Assembly (NCBI GenBank): GCA_964551735.1
Contig: CAZKEF010000053.1
Coordinates: forward strand, 1 to 35,654
DNA: 35,654 bases
DNA from: DAOUAT01 sp964551735
GTDB taxonomy: Bacteria; Chloroflexota; Anaerolineae; CG2-30-64-16
Direction: 5' to 3'
Under the pieces are notes generated by a model. That model did no database searches, was not told the origin of the DNA, and saw nothing but the letters and a program-made list of their open reading frames with translations. Of this stretch, positions 1 through 8,534 are shown one piece after another (the stretch's first letter is position 1; each line of letters opens with the position of its first letter). Both the position numbers and the translations under genes were made by a program.

Positions 1-93
1 GACGTTGATCTCAGCTCCTGCCGCGGCGCCCACTGCGTCAGTTTCTTGAAAGCGGCCATGTCGCAGCCGACACAAGCAGAGACGAAAACCGGA

Positions 94-245
94 ACGCGGA
101 CGACGCGGACAGACTCAGATTTCATCCGCGTAGTCCGCGTCGTCGGCGTAGTCCGCGTCCTATTTTTGGGTTAGGGTGGCTAAAATGAGAGGGGCATCAA
201 TACGCAAGAGCGCGGGCCTAACGCTGTCCGCGTTAGTCCGCGCTC
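94..245. repeat. GC-rich short repeats with two hairpins
   Basis: The first 300 bases hold no convincing gene. The octamer gtccgcgt and its complement recur many times between about 94 and 256. Two stems are visible: 94-108 pairs with 126-140 (14 of 15 positions), and 208-224 pairs with 230-245 with one small bulge. The second stem lies about 58 bases beyond the heliorhodopsin stop codon, so it could act as that gene's transcript end, but no T-run follows it on the minus strand. The repeated wording suggests a dispersed intergenic repeat family rather than a dedicated terminator. Confidence 0.5.
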
Positions 246-302
246 GTCCGCGTCCCAATAGGGTAAGGCGGGCGCCGCTTGTGGGCAAGCCCGCCATCAG
301 CC

Positions 303-1106
303 TCACACCGGGGCCAGGGTCCCGGCGAAGATCAGCCAGGCCAGCACGGTCTTGGCCGCCAGGCTCAGCACGATGTAGATGCGCTCGCCGAACAGGTAAT
401 CGGCCCACCGCCCCACCTTCTTGTACTGCAGGTACATGTTCAGGGCGAAGATGTTGAAGAAGACGAAGATGGTTGGGATGATGGCGTACACGAAAGCCGG
501 CGGCTTTGCGCCCGCAGAGTTGATGGCGTTCATGAAGTAGAGCACGATCACGACCCAGGGCAGGATGCCGGCGATACAACCGTAAATGAACGACGTCCAG
601 TCGGTCTTCTTGGTGGTCTGATTGTGCAGTTCCATTAGCACGCCGAACAAGTTCATCATCGCGTTGATGCCGAAGGCCAGGATGATGGTTCCCAGGTCCC
701 AGACACCCACCAACATGCCGATGAGGACGATCATCAGCGACGAGCTGAGCGCGTACTCGTAGAAGCGGGCCGGGTTCATGCCCTTCACCAGGTTCGCCTT
801 ATACCACTTATAGCCGAAGGTCGCCAACGCGAAGTGCGCCACTGCCGACAGGAGCAGGAAGATCGCCACCGCCGGGCCAAAGGGCAGCTCGAATGCCAGC
901 TTCGGATCGGGCGTGAGCGAGCGCGACGCCAGATCGAACTTCAGGTAATTGGTGTAGATGGGATACGTGGTGTCGTTACTGAGCACGATCATGAGGAAGC
1001 CCTGCACCAGGTGCAGGAACCCCATGACCAGGTTAAAGCGCCGCAGCCCGCCGAGCTTTTTCTCGGTGGCGGCCGCGGGGGTGACGGATGCGGTGCGTGG
1101 TGGCAT
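303..1106 (-). CDS. Heliorhodopsin
   Basis: A 267-residue, seven-helix retinal protein of the heliorhodopsin family, whose members sit inverted in the membrane relative to type-1 rhodopsins. The last helix carries the retinal-binding lysine (K252 in SLAAKTVLAW). E117 in RFYEYALSSS matches the Schiff-base counterion (E107 of heliorhodopsin 48C12), and H32 and H91 match the two conserved histidines (H23 and H80). The full family length is present. I chose the ATG at 1106 because AAGGAG (1116-1121) lies nine bases upstream; an in-frame ATG at 1160 has no such signal. The gene lies 241 bases beyond the oxidoreductase gene on the same strand, with no obvious promoter between. No carotenoid or retinal synthesis gene is in the window. 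Known members do not pump ions strongly; signalling or enzyme-regulating roles have been proposed. Confidence 0.93.
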   Translation of the reverse strand: MPPRTASVTPAAATEKKLGGLRRFNLVMGFLHLVQGFLMIVLSNDTTYPIYTNYLKFDLASRSLTPDPKLAFELPFGPAVAIFLLLSAVAHFALATFGYKWYKANLVKGMNPARFYEYALSSSLMIVLIGMLVGVWDLGTIILAFGINAMMNLFGVLMELHNQTTKKTDWTSFIYGCIAGILPWVVIVLYFMNAINSAGAKPPAFVYAIIPTIFVFFNIFALNMYLQYKKVGRWADYLFGERIYIVLSLAAKTVLAWLIFAGTLAPV

Positions 1107-1347
1107 AAGACGGATCTCCTTGGTTGTGTTTGAGTCTGTTTTAATGCTAACCTTATACAAACAATGTACAGCAGATGTGTTCCTCTCTATGTAACACGCG
1201 CTCCAATTCGCTCACTTCACCCCACCGGCCGAAACCACTGCCGTTGGGGCTCGTCTCAAGCCGCATCCTGCACCAATTCGACCGGATTTGGCTTGTTGTG
1301 GCCGATACGGAACGTCCGCACGCCGAATTCCAACAGGCCGCATAGAT

Positions 1348-2295
1348 CTACTTGCTGGTCAAATGCACCCGATACCACGCCACTGTTGCCTTGACAGCCT
1401 CAACGACGGGGGTGGCCTTCACGCCGAAGGCCCGCTCGAACTTGCTGCTGTCTATGATGAACGGCTTCTCGAACTCGTACAGCATCTCCACCGACTCGCG
1501 CGCAGCGGGAATGAAGAGGCCGCCGAACGCCAGCATCACCTTGCCCATGCCGCTGGCCTTGAGCGGTTGGCCGGTCTCGCGGTAGACCAGCTCAGCGAAT
1601 TGCCGCTGGGTGATCTGCGGCCGGTCGTTGGGCACGTGCCACGCCTGGCCCAGCGCCTCATCGCGCTCGCCCAGGATCACCAGCGCCCGGCCGAAGTCGC
1701 CGATGTAGGTGGCCGTGTGCGGCAGATCGAGCTTGCCGCCGAAGCTGGCCGCCTTGCCCGCCAGCGCTGGGTAGAAGACGCGGCTGCCGAACCCGGAATC
1801 GAGCACCCACGGCCCGAAGAAGTCGGAGCCGCGGCCGATCGCCACCGGAACTTTGCCCGCCTTGTGTGCAGATAGCGCCGCCTCACTCATCGCCGCGCGC
1901 ACCTTGCCCTTGCGCGTGGCCGCGACATAAGGCAGGTCCTCAGTCAGCGGTCGGCCGTCCGTATCGCCGTACATGTACGTGTTCTCGCCGATCACCAGCT
2001 TGGCGCCGCTGCCGGCCAAGCCCTCGATGATGGCGGCTTGCAGCGGCGGGAACTTCTGCGGCCACTCGTAGTAGTGCGGCTGGGCGCACTGATACGCCAC
2101 GGTCGCGCCCTGGGTCAGCTCGCGCACGGCGCTGGCGTTGTACAGATCGCTGGCAGCCAGCTCGATTCCCGCGGGGGCTTCGGCCATCTTGCCGGATCGG
2201 CTGACCACGCGCACGCGTTTGCCGCGGCGCACCAATTCTTCGACCACCGACCGGCCCAGGGGGCCGGCGCCAAAGACGACGTGTAGTTCAGACAT
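1348..2295 (-). CDS. NAD(P)-binding epimerase/dehydratase-like (extended SDR) protein
   Basis: A 315-residue cytoplasmic Rossmann-fold protein. The N-terminus has a strand followed by G9-x-G11-x-x-G14 (VFGAGPLGRSVVEEL), the dinucleotide site of atypical or extended short-chain dehydrogenases, and then VRVVSRSG, which often favours NADP. A clear YxxxK catalytic pair is not evident; the region around NTYMYGDTDG followed by RKGKVRAAM fits the NAD-dependent epimerase/dehydratase group of unknown substrate. Start at 2295 is supported by AAGAGGAG just upstream. An ATG at 2352 that overlaps the repressor stop is possible but has no good ribosome site. It follows the TetR-type gene by 49 bases and is probably co-transcribed with it. 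Confidence 0.8.
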   Translation of the reverse strand: MSELHVVFGAGPLGRSVVEELVRRGKRVRVVSRSGKMAEAPAGIELAASDLYNASAVRELTQGATVAYQCAQPHYYEWPQKFPPLQAAIIEGLAGSGAKLVIGENTYMYGDTDGRPLTEDLPYVAATRKGKVRAAMSEAALSAHKAGKVPVAIGRGSDFFGPWVLDSGFGSRVFYPALAGKAASFGGKLDLPHTATYIGDFGRALVILGERDEALGQAWHVPNDRPQITQRQFAELVYRETGQPLKASGMGKVMLAFGGLFIPAARESVEMLYEFEKPFIIDSSKFERAFGVKATPVVEAVKATVAWYRVHLTSK

Positions 2296-2344
2296 GATTG
2301 GGACTCCTCTTGAAGGTAGGTTGGTAACCTGGTAGATTGGTCGG

Positions 2345-3076
2345 TCAGTCATTCTGCGATTCGTGGTTTGTGGGGGTGAGACCGAGTTGACCGAGAAACG
2401 CGATCATCTCGTAGCGGTACAGGGCCGCGGGGTCGCCTACCAGCGGTTGCAGGTGGTGATACATCTCCAGCGCGGTCAGGCCGTAGATGCGCGCCCAGCC
2501 GCTCATCAGCAGGCCCATCAGCGGGTCAGCCACGGCGATGCCGGACATCTGCCGCCAGGCCGACACCCCGGCGGCCATGGCCGGGGGCACGGTCCCATAT
2601 TCGGCGGGGATGGTCAGCTCACCGCTGGCGTGGGCGCGGATGAACCAGCGGAACAGCCCCAGGAAGGGCCGCCGGGCCAGCGGGATGGTGATCGCCTCGG
2701 GCGCCTGATAGCCGGGGATCGGGTTGCCGCCGATAAGCTGGAATTCGGTGGGGTACGCCATGGCCCACACCCGGTAGGCCAGGCAGAGCGCCAGGATCTT
2801 GTCGTAGGGGCGGTCGGCCGGCTCGGCTGCCTCGGCCACTTCCATCGCTTCGGCCAGGTCGGTGAACGCGTCCACGATCAGCGCGGTGATCAGGTCCTCC
2901 AGCCGGGAAAAGTAGTTGTAGATTGCCGGAGCCGTGATGCCCAGCTCGCGGGCGATGGCGCGCAGCGAGAGGCCAGCGGTGCCGTGCTCGGCCATCTGCT
3001 GGCGCGCCACGGCCTTGATCTGGGCGGTCATGTCGGTTCGTTCGTGGGCTTGTGCGCGTTTGGGTCTAGGTGACAT
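2345..3076 (-). CDS. TetR/AcrR-family transcriptional repressor (WHG-type C-terminal domain)
   Basis: A 243-residue DNA-binding regulator. Residues of about 18-65 form the TetR helix-turn-helix (LSLRAIARELGITAPAIYNY). The C-terminal part, with the pattern YRVWAMAYPTEFQLIGG and PIPGYQAPE, matches the WHG ligand-binding domain found in many TetR proteins. The open frame continues upstream to 3412, but the ATG at 3076 with GGAG seven bases before it is the sensible start, because the longer form would cover the promoter region. It is the first gene of a minus-strand set with the oxidoreductase and perhaps the heliorhodopsin. The palindrome at 3101-3132 directly upstream suggests autoregulation. 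Confidence 0.88.
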   Translation of the reverse strand: MSPRPKRAQAHERTDMTAQIKAVARQQMAEHGTAGLSLRAIARELGITAPAIYNYFSRLEDLITALIVDAFTDLAEAMEVAEAAEPADRPYDKILALCLAYRVWAMAYPTEFQLIGGNPIPGYQAPEAITIPLARRPFLGLFRWFIRAHASGELTIPAEYGTVPPAMAAGVSAWRQMSGIAVADPLMGLLMSGWARIYGLTALEMYHHLQPLVGDPAALYRYEMIAFLGQLGLTPTNHESQND

Positions 3077-3100
3077 GAGTTTGCTCCATAAATAAACACT

Positions 3101-3132
3101 GTAAATACACACTGTATACATACGACATTTAC
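3101..3132. promoter_or_regulatory. Palindromic operator upstream of the TetR-type gene
   Basis: A 32-base near-palindrome 24 bases upstream of the repressor start. The outer arms are GTAAAT (3101-3106) and ATTTAC (3127-3132). The centre is the perfect palindrome TGTATACA (3113-3120), with six bases on each side. Spacing and symmetry suit one or two TetR dimers. It is AT-rich in a GC-rich genome and probably overlaps the minus-strand promoter. Confidence 0.6.
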
Positions 3133-3305
3133 TTCCATTTGTCAAGCCCCGAAATGAGCAACTTGCATGAACTTTAAGCTTCGAGAGTTTCCGGATTGGG
3201 GGAGGATATGCTAGAGCGGCGCCCCGACTGACAAACTGAGCCCGCCCCAGGGGGCACCATCGCAGCGATCCCCCCGGCACCGGCCTGGGCGAGGCATTCC
3301 TGACA

Positions 3306-3335
3306 TTGTACGTGAGATGAGAGTGCTGATATAAT
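3306..3335 (+). promoter_or_regulatory. Promoter for the ADP-ribosylglycohydrolase gene
   Basis: TTGTAC (3306-3311), an 18-base spacer and a perfect TATAAT (3330-3335) lie 85 bases before the start codon at 3421. The rest of the 344-base divergent gap (3077-3420) contains the operator described separately and nothing else I can recognise. Confidence 0.5.
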
Positions 3336-3420
3336 CCAATTCTCAACCCGCCTGTGCCATCTTGCCGGGCGGCTACCATGACAACGCCCTCTGGTCGGCG
3401 TACGGAAGGCATTCACTTCC

Positions 3421-4353
3421 ATGGATGATATCATACAGGATCGCCTCCGCGGCACCGCAGTCGGCGCTGCAATCGGTGACGCGTTGGGTATGCCCCTGGA
3501 GTTCGGCCCGGCCGTCCCTCTGGATCAGCTGGTGCGCACCATGCAGGCAGGGCGCCTGCCTGCCGGCGCATTCACTGACGACACCGAGATGGCGCTGGCG
3601 CTTGCCGAGAGCCTCCTGACCCACGATCCGTTGAATCCATCCGACCTCGCGCAGCGCTTTGTGGCCTGGTATCGCGCTGGCCCGGCGGATATCGGCCGAC
3701 AAACCCGGTTGGCGCTCCGGCGCATCGCTCATGGCGAACCCTGGGATGCGGCCGTGGCTGCTGTGCAGGCTGAGACCCCGTGGTCGGCCGGCAACGGCTC
3801 CGTGATGCGGTGCTGGCCCGTCGCACTGGCGCGCTGCAATGACCTGGAGCGCCTGCTGGCCGACAGCCGCCTGCAGAGCCAGGTGACGCACCCGCACCCC
3901 GAATGCGTCGCGGGCTGCGCGTTCGTCAACGCGGCCATCTACCACATGGCGCGCGGCATCCCCCCAGCCGAGGCGGTTAACCGGGCGCTGGATCAGGCCG
4001 ATCTACCCACTGAACTGCGCCAGGTTATCGAAATCGCCCCAGCCAAACGCCGCGACGATCTCCCGAACACCGGTTGGGTCCGCCACACCCTGGAAAGCGC
4101 GATTTGGGGCCTGCTGATAACCGACTCCTTCGAGGAAGCGGTGGTCCAGGTGGCGAACCTGGGGGACGATGCGGACACGGCCGCTGCTGTGGTCGGCGCG
4201 CTGGCCGGCGCAGCCTATGGCCTGAATGCCATCCCTGCGGACTGGCGGGCCGCGCTCCACGGCCAGTGGCCGCTGCGCGGCGGCGAGCGGTGGGACACGG
4301 CGCAGCTCATTGCGCTGGCCGATCGGCTGGCGCAATGCTGCGGGGCAAAGTAA
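3421..4353 (+). CDS. ADP-ribosylglycohydrolase family protein (DraG-like)
   Basis: A 310-residue all-helical hydrolase that removes ADP-ribose from proteins or small molecules using a di-magnesium centre. The metal-binding motifs are intact: TDDTEM at residues 52-57 and NLGDDADT at 246-253, followed by the family pattern AAVVGALAGAAYG. NGSVMR (125-130) and THPHP (156-160) are further family signatures, and the length is typical. A promoter with perfect TATAAT lies upstream, and GGAAGG at about 3404 serves as ribosome site. The next gene starts 13 bases downstream, so the two probably share a transcript. The substrate cannot be told; no ADP-ribosyltransferase is nearby. Confidence 0.92.
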   Translation: MDDIIQDRLRGTAVGAAIGDALGMPLEFGPAVPLDQLVRTMQAGRLPAGAFTDDTEMALALAESLLTHDPLNPSDLAQRFVAWYRAGPADIGRQTRLALRRIAHGEPWDAAVAAVQAETPWSAGNGSVMRCWPVALARCNDLERLLADSRLQSQVTHPHPECVAGCAFVNAAIYHMARGIPPAEAVNRALDQADLPTELRQVIEIAPAKRRDDLPNTGWVRHTLESAIWGLLITDSFEEAVVQVANLGDDADTAAAVVGALAGAAYGLNAIPADWRAALHGQWPLRGGERWDTAQLIALADRLAQCCGAK

Positions 4354-4366
4354 GGAGTCTGAACCC

Positions 4367-5329
4367 ATGATGGCAGCCGGCCCCGAAACCAATGCGCATC
4401 CGTCCCGCGGCCGTTGGTGGGGCCGCGTCGCCTTGCTGATCCTGCTGAGCCTCGGCGTTGCCGCCGCGCTCCTGGCGGTGGGCATCTGGGCGATCACCGG
4501 CCAAGCCGACGGCCGGATCGTATCCGGCGGCGAAGAGCGGTCGTACCTGCTCCACGTGCCCCCCAGTTACGACCCGACCACGCCCGTACCGCTGGTGATC
4601 AGCATCCACGGCTTCGCGGAGTGGCCCGCACACCTGCGCGATATCAGCCGCTGGAACGGCCTGGCCGACCAGCATAGATTCATCGTCGTCTACCCGGCTG
4701 GCACCGGGTTCCCGCGGCGCTGGCGCGCCTACGGGCAGGCTGGCGCCACCGGCGATCCGCAGCCGGACGTCACGTTCATCGCCGATCTGATTGATCACCT
4801 GGCCGCGCGCTACAGCATTGATGCGGACCGTATTTATGTCAATGGCTTCTCCAACGGGGGTGGCATGACCTATTTACTGGCCTGCCGACTCGCCGATCGC
4901 ATCGCGGCGGCCGGGGGCGTGGCGGGCGCATATCTGTACCCGCTGGACGCGTGCCGGCCAGCGCGCGCCGTGCCATTCATCACCTTCCACGGCACGGCCG
5001 ACCCCATCGTACCCTACGACGGGGGGCCCTCCAGGTCGTTCGATATCCCCTTCCCTGCGCTGCCCCAATGGATCGCGAGCTTGGCGCGCCTCAGCGGGTG
5101 CGACCCTACCGCGCAGCCGATGCCCGCCGATGGCCCCGTGAGCGGCGTACGTTACGCCGGCTGCCGGGATGGCGCGGAGGTCGCGTTCTACACCATCGAA
5201 GGCGGCGGCCACGCCTGGCCCGGCAGCGAACCCCTGCCGCGCTTCATTGTTGGGCACACCCCGCAAGAGATTGACGCCACAGCCATGATGTGGGCGTTCT
5301 TCAGCCGCTACACGCTGCCGCAGTTTTGA
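4367..5329 (+). CDS. Membrane-anchored esterase of the PHB-depolymerase (LpqC/feruloyl esterase) type
   Basis: A 320-residue alpha/beta hydrolase. One N-terminal membrane segment (about residues 20-42) places the enzyme outside the membrane. The family pattern YLLHVPPSYDP is followed by SIHGF (oxyanion region), the nucleophile elbow GFSNGGG with Ser162, HGTADPIVPY with the likely acid Asp212, and GGGHAWPG with His282. Cys175, Cys196, Cys245 and Cys266 could form disulfides. Members of this family hydrolyse short-chain polyhydroxybutyrate, feruloyl esters or acetylated polysaccharides, so the substrate is open. Start at 4367 is set by TAAGGAG, which includes the stop codon of the previous gene. 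Confidence 0.85.
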   Translation: MMAAGPETNAHPSRGRWWGRVALLILLSLGVAAALLAVGIWAITGQADGRIVSGGEERSYLLHVPPSYDPTTPVPLVISIHGFAEWPAHLRDISRWNGLADQHRFIVVYPAGTGFPRRWRAYGQAGATGDPQPDVTFIADLIDHLAARYSIDADRIYVNGFSNGGGMTYLLACRLADRIAAAGGVAGAYLYPLDACRPARAVPFITFHGTADPIVPYDGGPSRSFDIPFPALPQWIASLARLSGCDPTAQPMPADGPVSGVRYAGCRDGAEVAFYTIEGGGHAWPGSEPLPRFIVGHTPQEIDATAMMWAFFSRYTLPQF

Positions 5330-5341
5330 AGCGGTGTACGT

Positions 5342-5368
5342 AGGCGCGCAGAAGACCGTCGCGCGCCT
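5342..5368. terminator. Hairpin after the esterase gene (possible terminator)
   Basis: A perfect 8-base stem, AGGCGCGC at 5342-5349 with GCGCGCCT at 5361-5368 around an 11-base loop, starts 12 bases after the esterase stop. No T-run follows, so it is either a weak terminator or an mRNA-protecting hairpin. Confidence 0.35.
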
Positions 5369-5500
5369 GCGCCCCCCAGGAAAGCCAGACGAATGCTGTC
5401 AACCGTAGTATGCCCTACCCCATCGCCTCCTCAATCATGATATGCTGCAACCCTAAAGTGGCTCATTAAACCAAAATGAAACACAGAAAGGAGTAACCCG

Positions 5501-6520
5501 TTGTCTTACAGACGGACACCATCACAGGATGAACTGCTGGAGAATCTGGTCCGGTGGCTGACTGCTAAACGGCGCCTGATCTACCTGTTGATCCTGCCAG
5601 TACTTCTGCTGCTCTGGCTGAGCAGCGGCATCTACATGGTCCAGCCCGGCGAAGAGGGGGTGGTCCGCACCTTTGGCCGGTTCACCGGTGTGACCGGGCC
5701 CGGCCTCAACTACCATCTGCCGGGGCCGATCCAGAGCGCAACCATCGTGGATGTGCAAAGCATCCGCCGCGCCGAGATCGGGTTCCGCACCGGCCTACAA
5801 GATCGGAAAGAGGAAGTGCTCAACGAGGCGCTGATGCTGACCAAGGACGAGAACATCGTCCAGGTGGAGCTGCTGATCCAGTATCGTGTCGGCAGTTCCC
5901 GTGATTTCGTCTTCAACGTGCAGTCTCCTGAAGTTGTCCTGGTGACCAGCGCCGAAGTGGCGTTGCGCAATGCCGTGGGCCAGATGTCCGTTGATGCAGT
6001 CATTACCGAGGAGCGGGCCAAGGTACAAGATGACACCCGTGTCTTCCTGTCCCGCTTGATGGATGACTACAAGACGGGCATCCTGGTGACTGACGTGCGC
6101 TTGCAGGTGGCGGATCCGCCCATCGAGGTGCGCGACGCGTTCCAGGAGGTCGTGCGCGCCAAGGCGGACAAGGAACGGCTTATCAATGAGGCCCAGGCTT
6201 ACCAGAACGACGTGGTGCCGCGCGCCCGCGGCGCGCGGCAACGCCTGATCGAAGAGGCTACCGCGTTTCGAGACCAGGAGGTGCTGCGGGCGACCGGCGA
6301 TGCCGAGCGGTTCCTGGCTGTCCTACAGGCCTATCGGTTGGCCCCCGAAGTGACGCGCGAACGTATGCAGATCGAGGCGCTGGAAGGTGTCTTGAGCCGA
6401 GTGGCGCTGATCCTGTTAGACGAAGAAGCTGTGGGGGGCCAGGCCCTGCCGTTCCTGCCGTTGACCGACCTGGACACCAGCACGCCTGCGCCGCCTGCGC
6501 CGGCAGAAGGAGGTCAGTAA
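5501..6520 (+). CDS. hflK: HflK-like SPFH/band-7 membrane protease modulator
   Basis: A 339-residue SPFH protein. It has a cytoplasmic N-terminus, one membrane helix (about residues 26-46) and an extended prohibitin/band-7 domain beginning at MVQPGEEGVVRTFGRF, then a helical region rich in charged residues (DKERLINEAQAYQNDVVPRA) typical of HflK. With HflC it builds a cage-like complex that encloses and regulates the FtsH protease. The start is TTG at 5501, seven bases after AAAGGAG (5487-5493); no in-frame ATG fits. The C-terminal tail is proline- and alanine-rich. The next gene, hflC, begins one base after the stop, as usual for this pair. Confidence 0.93.
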   Translation: MSYRRTPSQDELLENLVRWLTAKRRLIYLLILPVLLLLWLSSGIYMVQPGEEGVVRTFGRFTGVTGPGLNYHLPGPIQSATIVDVQSIRRAEIGFRTGLQDRKEEVLNEALMLTKDENIVQVELLIQYRVGSSRDFVFNVQSPEVVLVTSAEVALRNAVGQMSVDAVITEERAKVQDDTRVFLSRLMDDYKTGILVTDVRLQVADPPIEVRDAFQEVVRAKADKERLINEAQAYQNDVVPRARGARQRLIEEATAFRDQEVLRATGDAERFLAVLQAYRLAPEVTRERMQIEALEGVLSRVALILLDEEAVGGQALPFLPLTDLDTSTPAPPAPAEGGQ

Positions 6521-6521
6521 G

Positions 6522-7391
6522 ATGCGCCGAAACCTGCCGTCTCTCATCGTTCTGATCTTGATCCTGGCTTTGATCTTACTCAGCCAGAGCGTCTTTGTTG
6601 TGGACGAGACACAACAGGTGATCATCTTACAGTTTGGTGAGCCGGTGGCGACCGTCCGGCAGCCAGGGCTCTCCTTCAAGCGGCCCTTCATCCAAAACGT
6701 CATCACCTTCGACAAGCGCGTGCTCTCCAGCGATGCGCCGCCGCAGGAATACCTCACCGCGGACAAGAAACGGTTGGTGGTGGATCACGTGACGCGCTGG
6801 CGCATTGACGATCCGCTGATCTTCTTCCAGGCCGTGCAGACCGAGGGCGGCGCGCGCGCGCGGCTCGATGACATCGTCTTCTCCGAGCTGCGTCGCGAGC
6901 TGGCTTCGGTGCAGTTCGTAGATGCCATCTCGGGCCAGCGGGAGGCTATTGAGGAACGCGTCGCACAGTCAGCAACCGCTAAAGCCGTCGAGTTCGGCAT
7001 CACCGTGGTGGATGTGCGCACCAAGCGGACCGACCTGCCCAAAGAGGTGGAACAGAGCGTATTCGACCGCATGCGCGCCGAACGCCAGCGCGAGTCTTCA
7101 CTGGAGCGCGCCGAGGGCGAAGAGCAAGGCAACATCATCCGCGCCCAGGCCGACCGCACCGCCACCGTGACCCTGGCCGAAGGCGAGCGGCAAGCACAGC
7201 AGTTGCGCGGCGAGGGTGAAGCCGAGGCGATCCGCATCTACGCCGAAGCGCTGGCGCAAGACCCGGAGTTCTACGCCTTTTCCCGCCGGTTGCAAGCCTA
7301 CGCCACGATCTTGAAGGCGGGTGACCGGCTCATCATCCCTGCGGATGCCGAATTCTTCCGATATTTGCTGGACAAAAGCGAGGCGCGATGA
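6522..7391 (+). CDS. hflC: HflC-like SPFH/band-7 membrane protease modulator
   Basis: A 289-residue partner of HflK. A single N-terminal membrane helix (about residues 6-26) is followed by the band-7 domain (VVDETQQVIILQFGEPV, then QPGLSFKRPFIQNVITFDKR), the HflC pattern VEFGITVVDVRTKRTDLP and a helical arm with RAEGEEQGNIIRAQADR. The C-terminus, EFYAFSRRLQAYATIL followed by LIIPADAEFFRYL, is diagnostic of HflC. AAGGAGGT lies just before the ATG. No ftsH gene is in the window. Confidence 0.95.
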   Translation: MRRNLPSLIVLILILALILLSQSVFVVDETQQVIILQFGEPVATVRQPGLSFKRPFIQNVITFDKRVLSSDAPPQEYLTADKKRLVVDHVTRWRIDDPLIFFQAVQTEGGARARLDDIVFSELRRELASVQFVDAISGQREAIEERVAQSATAKAVEFGITVVDVRTKRTDLPKEVEQSVFDRMRAERQRESSLERAEGEEQGNIIRAQADRTATVTLAEGERQAQQLRGEGEAEAIRIYAEALAQDPEFYAFSRRLQAYATILKAGDRLIIPADAEFFRYLLDKSEAR

Positions 7392-7428
7392 AACATCTAG
7401 GGGGAGAGCTGGTCTGAAAGCGCCGCCC

Positions 7429-8532
7429 ATGATGCGTCTACCCGTCTCTTCACCTGACGGACGTTGCCGGGCGCGTGACCTGGGCCTCGCGCCCGGTGTC
7501 CTGTCGCCCGGCCCCCTCAACGCTATCACCGACGTGGCGGGCGTGCGCATCGGCCACGTCACGCTGATCGCAGGGGACGCGGTGCGCACCGGCGTGACCG
7601 CGATCCTGCCCCACGGTGGCAACCTCTACCGGGAGCGCGTCCCGGCCGGCCTGGCGGTGGCCAACGGCTTCGGCAAGCTGATGGGCGGCACCCAAGTGGC
7701 GGAATTAGGGGAGCTCGAGACCCCCATCGTGCTCACCAACACCCTGGCCGTTCCCAAGGCCGCCGAGGCGGCCATCACGTGGACCCTGGCCCAGCCCGGC
7801 AACGAGGCGGTTGTCTCCGTCAACCCCCTGGTGGGCGAGACCAACGACAGCCGGCTGAACGATATCCGCCGCCGCTCGGTCACGGTCGAGCATGTGCTAC
7901 ACGCCATCGAAACCGCGCAGGACGGGACGGTGGCTGAAGGGAGCGTCGGCGCGGGCACGGGGACGGTGGCGTTCGGCTGGAAGGGGGGCATAGGCACCAG
8001 CTCGCGGCGGCTGCCGGTCGCGCTCGGCGGCTACACCATCGGCGTGCTGGTGCAGGCCAACTTCGGCGGGGTGCTGCAGATGGCCGGCGCGCCCGTGGGG
8101 CAGCGATTGGGTCGGTATTACCTGCGAGAGGCGCTTGAAGCGGGTGATGCCGACGGCTCGATCATGATCATCGCCGCCACCGACGCGCCGCTGTCTGACC
8201 GGAACTTGACGCGGCTGGCGCGCCGCGCCTTCGCCGGCCTGGCCCGCACCGGCGCCGCGTTCTCCGACGGATCGGGGGATTATGCCATCGTATTCTCGAC
8301 AGCCGAGGATGTACGGCGCACGCCGGCGCGCCGCGACCGGCTTACAACCGTGGCCGAGCTGCCGAACGCCGCGATGTCACCCCTGTTCGAGGCCGTGATC
8401 GAGGCGACCGAGGAAGCGATCTACAACGCGTTATGTATGGCCGTCACGATGACCGGTTATCGAGGGGCCACCGTCGAGGCATTGCCGTTGGATCATATCA
8501 GGCAGCTCTTGGGCAGCAACCGGCTGAACTGA
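7429..8532 (+). CDS. P1-family aminopeptidase/D-esterase (DmpA type)
   Basis: A 367-residue N-terminal-nucleophile hydrolase of the DmpA/BapA family, which cleaves itself before a serine and then removes N-terminal residues or beta-amino acids. The self-cleavage and nucleophile motif DGSGDYAIVFSTA is present, with the nucleophile at Ser282. Other family signatures are ITDVAGVRIGH near the N-terminus, GETNDSRLND, and EGSVGAGTGTVAFGWKGGIG. The start is uncertain: ATG at 7429 or 7432 lacks a good ribosome site, while a CTG at 7414 sits seven bases after GGGGAG. It lies 37 bases after hflC and is probably in the same transcript. Confidence 0.9.
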   Translation: MMRLPVSSPDGRCRARDLGLAPGVLSPGPLNAITDVAGVRIGHVTLIAGDAVRTGVTAILPHGGNLYRERVPAGLAVANGFGKLMGGTQVAELGELETPIVLTNTLAVPKAAEAAITWTLAQPGNEAVVSVNPLVGETNDSRLNDIRRRSVTVEHVLHAIETAQDGTVAEGSVGAGTGTVAFGWKGGIGTSSRRLPVALGGYTIGVLVQANFGGVLQMAGAPVGQRLGRYYLREALEAGDADGSIMIIAATDAPLSDRNLTRLARRAFAGLARTGAAFSDGSGDYAIVFSTAEDVRRTPARRDRLTTVAELPNAAMSPLFEAVIEATEEAIYNALCMAVTMTGYRGATVEALPLDHIRQLLGSNRLN

Positions 8533-8534
8533 TC

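Noticed and set aside
1107..1347. Separate heliorhodopsin promoter
   Set aside because: A TATAAG on the minus strand near 1152 has no fitting -35 box, and no copy of the TetR operator is visible, so I do not annotate it.
3174..3455. Minus-strand 93-codon frame in the divergent region
   Set aside because: It overlaps the promoter and start of the ADP-ribosylglycohydrolase gene and has no family pattern or ribosome site.
5342..5368. Certain intrinsic terminator
   Set aside because: The stem is perfect but no T-run follows; listed only as a possible terminator.
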